Below are positions 36,362 through 44,517 of a stretch of 64,000 bases of DNA, piece by piece. Every line of letters begins with the position of its first letter. Position 1 is the first letter of the stretch. The stretch covers positions 24,649,400 to 24,713,399 of the forward strand of contig CM049322.1 of assembly GCA_026874595.1 (NCBI GenBank). The letters are read 5' to 3'. The translations under genes were made by a program, and so were the position numbers. The DNA comes from Sipunculus nudus (lineage: Eukaryota; Annelida; Sipuncula; Golfingiida; Sipunculidae). Below the pieces are notes generated by a model. The model was given only the letters and a program-made list of their open reading frames with translations, was not told the origin of the DNA and ran no database searches.

Positions 36362-39300
36362 TTATGTATGTTTATTTAGTGGGCTTTTGATTTTGTAGCT
36401 CTTTCCCTTTTTTATATTTATAAAAAATAGGTGTAACATCTCAATATATTTCATTTGTTTAAATATAAATGTTTGTGAAAAACAAGGGACCCATGGGTCA
36501 CGGCGCTCAGCTGTTATATATGATAAAAAATGATTTGGGGAAAAGGCACATGCTTGTATTGTGTGGTAATAAATATAAGCTTTATTATGAGTTGTTGGTG
36601 TTTAGCTTATGTATGGTTTTGATAGTATCTTTGGAGACAGGGAAGAGGATTGATTTCATTTATTTTTATTAGCAAATGGAGTGCTATTGTCTCACAGATT
36701 TTGACTTGGCCATATAACTTATAAGCAGCACATATGATAAAAGAGTTTAATTATTTATTATAATTTAATAACAAATATTGTGCCAATATAATTTTTATTT
36801 AAAAAAAATAATAAGAAAATCATATGATTTTTTAAAATAAAATATAACTGAAATGATTATTGAAATAAAATTATAGAATATATTCATGAATGCATTCATG
36901 AATACATTTTGAAAGTATCTGCACTGGTATTCAAATACTTTCATTTTTACCCGAATTCCCATTCTTATGCAATAAAATTTTTTAATGCAGTACATCTTCA
37001 TATTCGTATTCAAATACATTTGCAAAGCATTCGCACCATGTCTAGCATTTATTCAGTTTTAGCCAAACAAAGATGTTGAGAACCCAGAATATACAAAATT
37101 CACAAATTTAAATAATGATCATAAGTACCTGGTTTTATGGCTTTTATTTATATAAAAAAATAAATGTAATATATTCACTTTTGGCTACTTTCACATCAAT
37201 CTACACACTAGACACAGTAGGAATCTAGATAAATATTATCAACTGCATCTTTGTCTATCATTAATTTCCTTCATATGATCCCTAATGATTAGTAATAAAT
37301 AATATGATTTATTTTTTTATCATTAAAATTTCACTGAAAAATACCATAGGTGACTGCATGGTGTTATTTGGAATAACATTGACATTGACATTCTATCCAT
37401 CCATACAAGATTCTTACATCATCAGTAACTGCAAGTTAATTTTCTGTTACTCATCAACTGACAAATTCCTTTTCTATTAATTTTTCTTTAATTTGTTATA
37501 AAAAACCAATACAAAATTATTAATTTATTGTTTATTGTTATGTTGTTTTTCAAAACAACTACGAGATGAGTTGGGTTGGACACCTGGATCAACTGTGGCT
37601 GGGCATTAGCTGCCTGGCTGGCTCATTGTATGCTTCGCTCAAGCATGCATAATCTGATGAAAGGTCAACAAGGTCAACATACAGGTGACTGAAGAGGGGC
37701 TGGATTAAGCCTTGGTCTGACAAGGTCTCATAAAAACATTAATAAAAGCTACAATATTTGGCCAATTTCTTTCAGCTTTCTAAACTACAAAGATGAAATC
37801 CTTATGTGTGCATGATATGAAAAATTCAGAACTAATTTTTGGTATTCAATTGAATCTTGATTAAAAAATGTTACATCCCTGGCAAAAATTCTCTAGCTTC
37901 AGCAATCCTCTTGTTAAGGGAGTAAATATATTTCTTGATTTTTTAAAAAGTGCATTATGTTTGGGCCAATAACTTAAAATAATTGCGCAATACTGACATC
38001 ATTTCTGGCAATGTGCATAGCAAATGAATAGAAAAATATGTATATTATATATGATCAAAGTCAGATCAGTGGTTTTGATATTAGGCAGTCTTACAGTGTA
38101 ACAATGGATTTTTAATGGAAAAATGAAGTTTTCCATTAATATTTCGAAGGAATTAAGTCCTAGTGATCAAATTCTTGGCATGGTAGGGGATTTTGGAGAC
38201 ATCTAACTGTATGCTAAATTTAAGGAACTTAGAGCTGAAGCTGGGGAGCTGAGCTCTAGCAAACTGCATAACACTAGCTTGATGTAAACTTGATGTGACA
38301 TGGTGCTTGAAAACTTGAATAAAATCTACAGTTTTTGATCAGCTGGTTTCAAATTTTTGGTGTTAACAGACAAAATGCTAACAAAAACATGCTGTGAAAA
38401 TTAAATCCACAGTACTTACAGGAAAAAAACGTGCCATGGTCAAACTTGGGCAAAATTTAAGGTACCATTTTTATATTTTTGCCAATATTTAAAAAAATTT
38501 AACAGATTTTGATCTAATTTTTGGTATACAATTAAATTTTGATCAATTAAAGTTGTATTACTGAAAAAAATCCCTACCTTTAACACTTTTGGTCTTAAGT
38601 GACCAAATATCTTTCCTGATTTTTTTACAAAGTCCATTATGTTTGGGCCTATAACTTTTTAAAATTAAATAATACTGACTTAATTTCTGGCATGTACATA
38701 GGAACTATATAGAGGAATATTTATGGTAAATATGAAGAAAACCAGATGAGTGGTTTTGATATTAGGCAGTCCTGAAGTGTGAAAATAGATTTCTAATAAA
38801 AAAAAATTGAGGTTTTTCCTTAATTTCTCGAAGGAACGAAGTCCTATTGACCCAATTTTCGGCATGGTAGGAGATTTTGGGGACATCTAACTGAATGGGA
38901 ATTTCAGATTTGTAGGTCCAATGGTGTCGAAACGTGCCAGTCTTACGGACGGACATCCGGACAGACAGACAGACAATGGACCACAACTATAGCTCAGATG
39001 ACTTATAGTCAGCTGAGCTAAAATTTCTAAAGAATTATTTTTATATTCCAAGGTTATAGGGTAGAGATTGTATTTTTTATTTGAAATTTTCAACTTTGTA
39101 AAAAATGTAACTGAAACATTGAATTAGACCTTTTTTTCAATTATCTGCAGAGGAAATATATGCTTTTATATATATATATATATATATATGTGACGCAACA
39201 AAGAAATGCATGCATATGGAGAATAAAAGTCTTGCTGTATACAGAGGCAACAGCTCCTGATTAATTGGTTCCCTGAAATAGGTGCCTCTTTTGTGCGTCA

Positions 39301-39886
39301 CGTCTGTTATGACATCATCACAGTTCCCTGCCATGCCCATTTTATAGATTGGTGGCAAGATGTTGCTACAGAACAGACTAGTTCCTAATAAAATGGTTTT
39401 AAATTGTTTACAGGAAAATGACATTAGGTAGGCTATTATTTCCATAATAGTTAATTACGCATTTTCCTCTTTCTGCCCTAAGGGGAACAGTTTTGGCATT
39501 CTTTAACTGGCAAAAAAGTTATCGCGAAAAACAGATGGACAGGGGTGCTGGAAAGGACTATAGTCAGGACAAGCTAACCAACCAAAAGAACACAGGATCA
39601 TTCTATCATCACTGACATCAGACTGTCAGACACTTACTTCAGAAACTATAGAAGTAAAATTGCTTCCATAAAACACAGCCTTGACGCACGTGGTGTTATC
39701 GGTGGGACATCCCTCAAACATCTTCTTGCTGTTAGTGCAGTAGAAGTGTGGTTCAGCGCCTATAAACACCATGTGTAACATGTGAAACGAAAAGTAAATG
39801 TTCAGGAACCCGATAGCTGCAAAAATCTTCTTTTGATGTACGCCAAACTGGCCGATTTTCTCATAGACTTCGTCTATATCCATCAT
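17539..39886 (-). CDS. SLC22A: SLC22-family organic ion transporter (Orct/OCT-like), complete, 8 exons
   Basis: Exons in transcript order: 39886-39638, 34695-34268, 33477-33265, 26807-26673, 24044-23965, 20600-20492, 19955-19883, 17781-17539. All borders are GT-AG, the phases agree, and the total is 1530 bases, giving 509 residues plus stop. The product is a major-facilitator transporter of the plasma membrane. The family moves organic cations, zwitterions or anions; the substrate cannot be told here. Family marks seen: N-terminal DEVYEKIGQFGVHQKK before membrane segment 1; the junction SIVSE|WELVC that closes the first extracellular loop; LSDKYGRR in the loop between segments 2 and 3; LLPESPRWLL; the FVNSATYYGL segment; LLDRYGRR; AELYPTVIRN; and LPETVGQPLPETLEDL before an acidic C-terminal tail. 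The first extracellular loop is shorter than in vertebrate members but keeps three cysteines and NFT/NTT glycosylation motifs. Introns are filled with repeats and mobile elements. The alternative of several adjacent genes is rejected because all phases join. Confidence 0.93.
18505..19137. repeat. Minisatellite, 38-bp unit, about 16 copies (SLC22 intron 7)
   Basis: The unit is 'aaaacctgtctgagacactc' plus 'tgtgctggaggaacactc'. It lies between exons 8 and 7, away from both borders. Minus-strand reading frames here are repeat artefacts. Confidence 0.93.
19883..19955 (-). CDS. SLC22A: SLC22 exon 7
   Basis: 73 bases: Arg, then NNAMGICSVSARIGGVVAPV and MVAM, ending in phase 0 at donor GTAAGT. Acceptor tcattttag. 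The ARIGG..AP motif is typical of segment 11 of SLC22 proteins. Confidence 0.92.
20492..20600 (-). CDS. SLC22A: SLC22 exon 6 (segments 10-11)
   Basis: 109 bases: ATLLVTVCALTGKLAISASF then SVAYVYSAELYPTVI, ending in two bases of Arg at donor GTGAGT. The acceptor is tattacag. The AELYPTxxR block is the conserved MFS sugar/organic ion motif. Confidence 0.92.
20620..22185 (+). mobile_element. 277-bp-satellite transposon, short array (about 4-5 units), in SLC22 intron 5
   Basis: The leader at 20640-20740 ('gtgaagttaggcatggattg') is followed by tandem 277-bp monomers to about 21880, then the same tail as the copy at 31860-32050 ('gtttatgtgtggaaacagac', 'ggcgcagcagtt'), and a (GGC)n run. A perfect hairpin GTATCCGC...GCGGATAC (22156-22183) closes the recognisable part. 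Each monomer carries GGTGGCGCCACC palindromes. The outer inverted end seen at 27488 is absent, so the copy is probably truncated on the left. Confidence 0.75.
22280..22495. repeat. Tandem repeat, 64-bp unit, 3 copies
   Basis: 'gtacatgtcccttgtcatta' recurs at 22321 and 22385, with 'ctggctacaggtctctgcgt' between. 22500-23040 holds no recognised feature. Confidence 0.85.
23041..23968. repeat. 44-bp minisatellite, about 21 copies, built from the SLC22 exon 5 donor
   Basis: The unit on the plus strand is 'gaggagttaaacatcacaac' plus 'atgtttcttgttacacacctgtta' in two pieces. On the minus strand each unit reads AACAG|GTGTGTAACAAGAAAC, which is the real exon 5 border (CCAACAG|GTGTGTAACAAGAAAC at 23970-23950). 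The array starts at the border and runs into the intron. Confidence 0.93.
23965..24044 (-). CDS. SLC22A: SLC22 exon 5 (loop 8-9 and segment 9)
   Basis: 80 bases: RYGRRLPFAMFMMMGGAA then CLTILVLPT, ending with one base of the Gly codon at donor GTGTGT. Acceptor tgattgacag. The donor is the start of the 44-bp minisatellite. Reading past it gives a stop within three codons. Confidence 0.9.
24515..24728 (+). mobile_element. Short element sharing both ends with the 2.5-kb inverted-repeat arms
   Basis: It starts ACAAGTGACCCATGGGTCAT, as does 36481 (ACAAGGGACCCATGGGTCAC), and ends GTCAGCTGAGCTAAAA, as does 39008-39023. At about 214 bp it would be a MITE-sized member of the same family. No coding capacity. 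Confidence 0.5.
24740..26293 (+). repeat. Dispersed repeat with perfect IR3 (ERE-like) palindromes
   Basis: Blocks of about 150-500 bp recur (25080-25540 and 25560-26040 are near duplicates). Each contains AGGTCANNNTGACCT: perfect at 24924, 25235, 25571, 25737 and 26076, and with one mismatch at 24851 and 25077. The right end is a 'gacagacggactgacgaccg' tail followed by 'aaaagctcagatgac'. It lies in SLC22 intron 4. Confidence 0.85.
26673..26807 (-). CDS. SLC22A: SLC22 exon 4 (segments 7-8)
   Basis: 135 bases encoding FVNSATYYGLTMSAG through LSGLVEIPAYALTVFLLD and two bases of Arg. Acceptor ttttggtcag. The donor GTTTGT departs from the usual GTRAGT. The nonamer CAGGTTTGT occurs at both ends of the exon. 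The first 24 exon bases and the acceptor are the seed of the adjoining 66-bp minisatellite. Confidence 0.9.
26785..27487. repeat. 66-bp minisatellite, about 10 copies, built from the SLC22 exon 4 acceptor plus 24 coding bases
   Basis: The unit contains 'tggcactgttcacaaacctg' then 'accaaaataaacacaagtca' then 'ttagtcacatcacagtagacaatatg'. On the minus strand it reads ttttggtcag|gtttgtgaac and on through the codons for FVNSATY, identical to the true border at 26807. The array is cut by a transposon at 27488, and its remnant continues at 32985-33013. Confidence 0.95.
27488..32984 (+). mobile_element. 5.5-kb composite transposon with a 277-bp satellite core, inserted in the 66-bp minisatellite
   Basis: The ends carry an inverted repeat: GCGAACCTGTG at 27503-27513 and CACAGGTTCGC at 32972-32982. 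It is flanked on both sides by ACAAG (27483-27487 and 32985-32989), and the minisatellite unit resumes after the right copy, so the insertion site is seen directly. Inside are a leader (27488-27760), about 15 tandem 277-bp monomers (27760-31860), a tail shared with the copy ending at 22185, and an 'acgccgcaccatcgcataag' end. There is no transposase. Each monomer has two GGTGGCGCCACC palindromes. Confidence 0.88.
33014..33264. other. SLC22 intron 3 remainder
   Basis: The last partial 66-bp unit ends at about 33013. After it comes a short duplicated phrase ('tacatctcac', 'tagtctctgt'). Nothing else is recognised before exon 3. Confidence 0.5.
33265..33477 (-). CDS. SLC22A: SLC22 exon 3 (intracellular loop after segment 6)
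   Basis: 213 bases. The first base completes Trp, followed by LLPESPRWLLSRGNQEKAAE, the hallmark PESPRWL block and large cytoplasmic loop, and it ends LIQIYA plus two bases. The donor is GTGAGG. The acceptor is gtgttgcag. Confidence 0.92.
33480..34265. other. SLC22 intron 2 with a short tandem repeat
   Basis: It holds an (AC)n tract at about 33508-33535 and two to three copies of 'cctgtatgatttatcattaa' plus 'gtgacagtgc' at 34040-34140. No coding block. Confidence 0.7.
34268..34695 (-). CDS. SLC22A: SLC22 exon 2 (membrane segments 2-6)
   Basis: 428 bases after the acceptor ctttttcag (minus strand). It starts WELVCEESYKSPFVQ, holds FMFGVLIGAFIIGILSDKYG with the MFS loop motif DKYGRR, then IRFIVGIFCGGCILVSFVLL, and ends FFY plus two bases of the Trp codon at donor GTAAGT. 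Confidence 0.93.
34700..36280. other. SLC22 intron 1, proximal part
   Basis: Reading frames of 60-127 codons around 35130-35560 overlap on both strands, lack splice-bounded homology and are not recognised. I see no gene here. Confidence 0.4.
36286..36358. repeat. (TA)n microsatellite
   Basis: About 70 bases of alternating TA. It generates an artefactual Tyr-Ile reading frame. Confidence 0.97.
36479..39023 (-). repeat. Left arm of a large inverted repeat (intron 1)
   Basis: The arm's reverse complement matches 40324-42658 almost throughout. Outer end 'aacaagggacccatgggtca'; inner end with hairpin AGCTCAGATGACT..AGTCAGCTGAGCT and a 'ggacggacatccggacagac' tail. The left arm carries about 215 extra bases near 36680-36895. 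The shared small reading frames (for example 38440-38637 and 40704-40916) are not genes. Confidence 0.9.
39638..39886 (-). CDS. SLC22A: SLC22 exon 1 (start codon, N-terminus, loop 1)
   Basis: 83 codons, beginning MMDIDEVYEKIGQ and ending TSIVSE at the strong donor GTAAGT (39637-39632). A second Met follows at position 2, so either could initiate. Residues 22-43 form membrane segment 1 (FAAIGFLNIYFSFHMLHMVF) and the rest is the cysteine-containing extracellular loop. It is phase 0, joining WELVC of exon 2. The exon lies between the two arms of a large inverted repeat. Confidence 0.92.
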
Positions 39887-39980
39887 GAAACAAACTTTGT
39901 TACTTCCTGGCTATTTTCCCTTTTTCATTAAAAGTGCAAACCTGTTGTTATGGCAACATAATTTAAGCAGTAACAAGGCC

Positions 39981-39986
39981 TATATA
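39981..39986 (-). promoter_or_regulatory. Candidate TATA box of the SLC22 gene
   Basis: The minus strand reads ACAATATATAGGCC about 95 bases before the start codon, at a spacing that would put transcription start near 39950 and leave a short 5' UTR. A promoter farther upstream, or an untranslated first exon, cannot be excluded. Confidence 0.3.
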
Positions 39987-40323
39987 TTGTTTACTCGCTG
40001 CCACGTTGGGGGGGGGGGGGACCTTAAACGGTAAAATATCACACAGACAAAAATGACAAAGTAGCACAGCCTTGAAATATCTGTAAACACCATCTCCTCC
40101 CCATTAATTAGATTCGCTCTGCTGAACATTGTGATAGGTCACAGATGTGATTCCGCATCAGTTACCACCACAGGTTTCTAAAAAAATAAATTTGTTGACT
40201 GGTGGTGTTAAAATAGCCTCCTCAGAGGAGTAGCGTGGTTTTAGCACGGGGTGGTGCGTTCTGGAATGCTAGACGGTGCGTTCGAGCACATTTCGGACTA
40301 TTAACCAAGTCTTCCAAGACCGT

Positions 40324-42658
40324 TTTTAGCTCAGCTGACTGTAAGTCATCTGGGCTATAGTCGTGGTCCATTGTCCGTCGTCCGTCCGTCCGGATGTCCG
40401 TCCATAAGACTGGCACGTTTCGACACCATTGCACCTACAAATTTGAAATTCGACACAAAGTTAGATGTCCCCAAAATCTCCTACCATGCCGAAAATTGGG
40501 TCAATAGGACTTCGTTCCTTCGTTCCTTTAAAACCCTCAATTTTTTTTTATTAGAAATCTATTTTCACACTTCAGGACTGCCTAATATCAAAACCACTCA
40601 TCTGGTTTCCTTCATATCTATATTATTTACCATAAATATTCCTCTATATAGTTCCTATGTACATGCCAGAAATTAAGTCAGTATTATTTAATTTTAAAAA
40701 GTTATGGGCCCAAACATAATGGACTTTGTAAAAAAATCAGGAAAGATATTTGGTCACTTAAGACCAAAAGTGTTAAAGGTAGGGATTTTTTTCAGTAATA
40801 CAACTTTAATTGATCAAAATTTAATTGTATACCAAAAATTAGATCAAAATCTGTTAAATTTTTTTAAATATTGGCAAAAATATAAAATTGGTACCTTAAA
40901 TTTTGCCCAAGTTTGACCATGGCACGTTTTTTTCCTGTAAGTACTGTGGATTTAATTTTCACAGCATGTTTTTGTTAGCATTTTGTCTGTTAACACCAAA
41001 AATTTGAAACCAGTTGATCAAAAACGGTAGATTTTATTCAAGTTTTCAAGCACCATGTAACATATTGTTTACATCAAGCTAGTGTTATGCAGTTTGCAAG
41101 AGCTCAGCTCCCCAGCTTCAGCTCTCAGTTCCTTAAATTTAGCATACAGTAAGATGTCTCCAAAATCCCCTACCATGCCAAGAATTTGATCACTAGGACT
41201 TAATTCCTTCGAAATATTAATGAAAAACTTCAATTTTTCCATTAAAAATCCATTGTTACACTGTAAGACTGCCTAATATCAAAACCACTGATCTGACTTT
41301 GATCATATATAATATACATATTTTTCTATACATTTGCTATGCACATTGCCAGAAATGATGTCAGTATTGCGTAATTGTATTAAGTTATGGGCCCAAACAT
41401 AATGCAGTAAAAAATCAAGAAATATATTTACTCCCTTAACAAGAGGATTGCTGAAGCTAGAGAATTTTTGTCAGGGATGTAACATTATTTTATCAAGATT
41501 CAATTGAATACCAAAAATTAGTTCTGAATTTTTCATATCATGCACACATAAGGATTTCATCTTTGTAGTTTAGAAAGCTGAAAGAAATTGGCCAAATATT
41601 GTAGCTTTTATTAATGTTTTTATGAGACCATATCAGACCCAGGCTTAATCCAGCCCCTCTTCAGTCACCTGTATGTTGACCTTGTTGACCTTTTATCAGA
41701 TTATGCATGCTTGAGCGAAGCCTACACTGGGGCAGCCAAGTAGCTAATGCCCAGCCACAGTTGATCCAGGTGTCCAACCCAACTCATCTAGTAGTTGGTT
41801 TGAAAAACAACATAACAATAAATTAATAATTTTGTATTTTTTTATAACAAATTAAAGAAAAATTAATAGAAAAGGAATTTGTTAGTTGATGAGTAACAGA
41901 AAATTAACTTGCAGTTACTGATGATGTAAGAATCTTGTATGGATGGATAGAATGTCAATGTCAATGTTATTCCAAATAACACCATGCAGTCACCTATGGT
42001 ATTTTTCAGTGAAATTTTAATGATAAAAAAATAAATCATATTATTCATTACTAATCATTAGGGATCATATGAAGAAAATTAATGATAGACAAAGATGCAG
42101 TTGATAATATTTATCTAGATTCCTACTGTGTCTAGTGTGTAGATTGATGTGAAAGTAGTCCAAAGTGAATATATTACATTTATTTTTTTTTAATATAAAT
42201 AAAAGCCATAAAACCAGGTACTTATGATCATTATTTAAATTTGTGAATTTTGTATATTCTGGATTCTCAACATCTTTGTTTGGCTAAAACTGAATAAATA
42301 CTAGACATGGTGCGAATGCTTTGCAAATGTATTTGAATACTAATATGAATATGTACTGCATTAAAAAAATTTATTGCATAAGAATGGGAATTCAGGTAAA
42401 AATGAAAGTATTTGAATACCAGTGCAGATACTTTCAAAATGTATTCATGAATGCACTCCATTTGCTAATAAAAATAAATGAAATCAATCCTCTTCCCTGT
42501 CTCCAAAGATACTATCAAAATCATACATAAGCTAAACACCAACAACTCATAATAAAGCATATTTATTACCACACAAAACAAGCATGTGCCTCTTTCCCAA
42601 ATCATATTTTTTATCATATATAACAGCTGAGCGCCGTGACCCATGGGTCCCTTGTTTT
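40324..42658 (+). repeat. Right arm of the large inverted repeat (5' flank of SLC22)
   Basis: It begins 'ttttagctcagctgactgta' and ends 'gacccatgggtcccttgttt', the mirror of the left arm, with roughly one difference per 15-30 bases by eye. The spacer between the arms is about 1.3 kb and contains SLC22 exon 1. Confidence 0.9.
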
Positions 42659-42659
42659 A

Positions 42660-43530
42660 ACACGCACACAAATGAATATATATACATAGACCTATATATT
42701 TTATCTATATTTGATCTATGTTAAATAAAATTCCGTTTTACCTGAAAGTTCATCAAGACTCAGTTTTCATGTTAGTGGTGTTTCCGGCACTAAATATTGA
42801 CGTAAAACTTAAACTTTAAAGTAAAAATCAAAGCTCTTTGGCAGTTCACCTCAACTGGTGTCATTCTTGTAATGAATGTTAACACCAATTATTCCCTCTG
42901 AAAATGAATAAAAACATCAGTAAATCTGAAGGCCATGTAGCACTGAAGAGCCTGTGCTGACAGGAGAAAGTTTAAAATACTGAAAATATTAGTTGTACAT
43001 AGTGCAGCGGTTAACGGCAAAATACAGAAGAATTGTTCAGATTGTGATAAAAGTACCAAATTTTGTGGAGATGAAGTTTGGATAATACATTAACATTTTT
43101 TATTAGTTCCACCAAATCTTCTCAGTGTAACGGGGGCGGATCCTATGTTTAATTTGGGGTACTCAAATTTATATGAAAAATACACGGAAGATCATCAAAG
43201 TTACATTACATCTTATACATTCCTTATAGATCGGGTAAAATTTTGGAATATTTGGTTCTATTTAATTAACATCATCATGAGAAATGTAAAATTACCTTTG
43301 TGATCTCATTAATGTAAACATTTATAATTAAAAGATGACTAATTGCCATTCAACGACATGTAGTTAACTGAAGTTAATTTATTGTTAAATATGACATAAA
43401 TCCATAAATCTTCTGTTTTAAAGTAAGGTTTTTAATCACTGTTCTCAATTCACATCTCGTCGATGTCTCCTTTGATGAATATAGGAGACGGTGGGGGAGG
43501 GCAATGAGAAGGGGGAGGGGGTTACTACTT
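42660..43530. other. Non-coding DNA upstream of SLC22
   Basis: No coding block. 42997-43070 ('gattgtgataaaagtaccaa') is repeated in inverted orientation at 48925-48990, so a dispersed repeat is present. Confidence 0.45.
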
Positions 43531-43532
43531 AC

Positions 43533-43678
43533 GTAGTATGGGTTCACTGTATAAACATTACATATTTCATCATACAATGTGTATGTTGCTTCGTGCTTAA
43601 AATCATGTACAGTTTTATTGTTCTTAGTGCAAAATATCTGTTGTTTGTATTGAGCTGATGGACATTTCCATATGAGCA
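43533..43678 (-). CDS. Possible orphan exon (146 bp), function unknown
   Basis: It is open in one frame from an acceptor (gttcatttcag) to a strong donor (TAC|GTAAGT at 43532-43527). The peptide contains WKCPSAQYKQQIFCTKNN and LYDEICNVYTVNPYY, with three cysteines like a small disulfide-bonded domain. I do not recognise it. It could be an exon of an upstream minus-strand gene, an alternative SLC22 first-region exon, or chance. Confidence 0.25.
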
Positions 43679-44159
43679 CTGAAATGAACCCCTGAATTTC
43701 CAGGGGCGGATCATATTTAATAATGAGGGGCGGATCATATTTAATTATCAGGATACATTCTTTTAAAATGTTATCGTAAATGTACAACTAAACAGCGTTT
43801 TAAAGTTTTATTTCTACAAACAAATCTTGAAAACCAACAAACTCTATCAATTTGCGTATACCTTCCCTTTTCAATTATCAAATCATGACATCAACATCTC
43901 AATCTGGCCAGCGCTTGTTTATGCTTGGTATTAGTCAAACACAGTAAATATTTCTCCATTAATTGATAGCATGGATTTAAAAGTACCATGTAAATTTAAT
44001 TTAGTATTTACTTTTACATCACAAGACCAGTTTTGTTCTACCATATCAATAATTCTTTCCTTAATTTTAGCTAAAAATATTCTAATGTTCCTACTTCTAA
44101 TGTCTCCTTCTTAATTCATCCACACATACCCAAAACCTGCGCTGCATATTTTGCTTCTT

Positions 44160-44461
44160 ATATGAGTAACCCATGTTTGTTTTTTCCATTCATATCTAGA
44201 GTAAACAGCATGTTATATATACGCTTTGGATATTATTACCATAATGTACTAGTTTTGTCCAGTATTTTACACATTTTAATAACTGACCGACATACATTGG
44301 ATGCCTTCCAAACTCTCTCAATGATGCTGCGTTCGGAGCTGAAGAGCTAATTTTTAGAGTGTACTTGCAAAAATTATATTGCACCTTTTCAATTATTTTA
44401 CATCTTTCATAGCCCCACAGTTCTGAACCATATGATAATACCGGTGTAACCATTCAATCAA

Positions 44462-44517
<56 letters not shown>

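Noticed and set aside
36177-36398. Tyr-Ile repeat protein
   Set aside because: Translation of a (TA)n tract.
17539-39886. Several separate transporter genes or pseudogenes on the minus strand
   Set aside because: All eight blocks join in phase with GT-AG borders and cover the family once, in order, without gaps or stops.
38440-40916. Paired frames MDFVKKSGKIFGHL... on both strands as a duplicated gene
   Set aside because: They arise from the two arms of the inverted repeat; short, AT-rich, without splice sites or homology.
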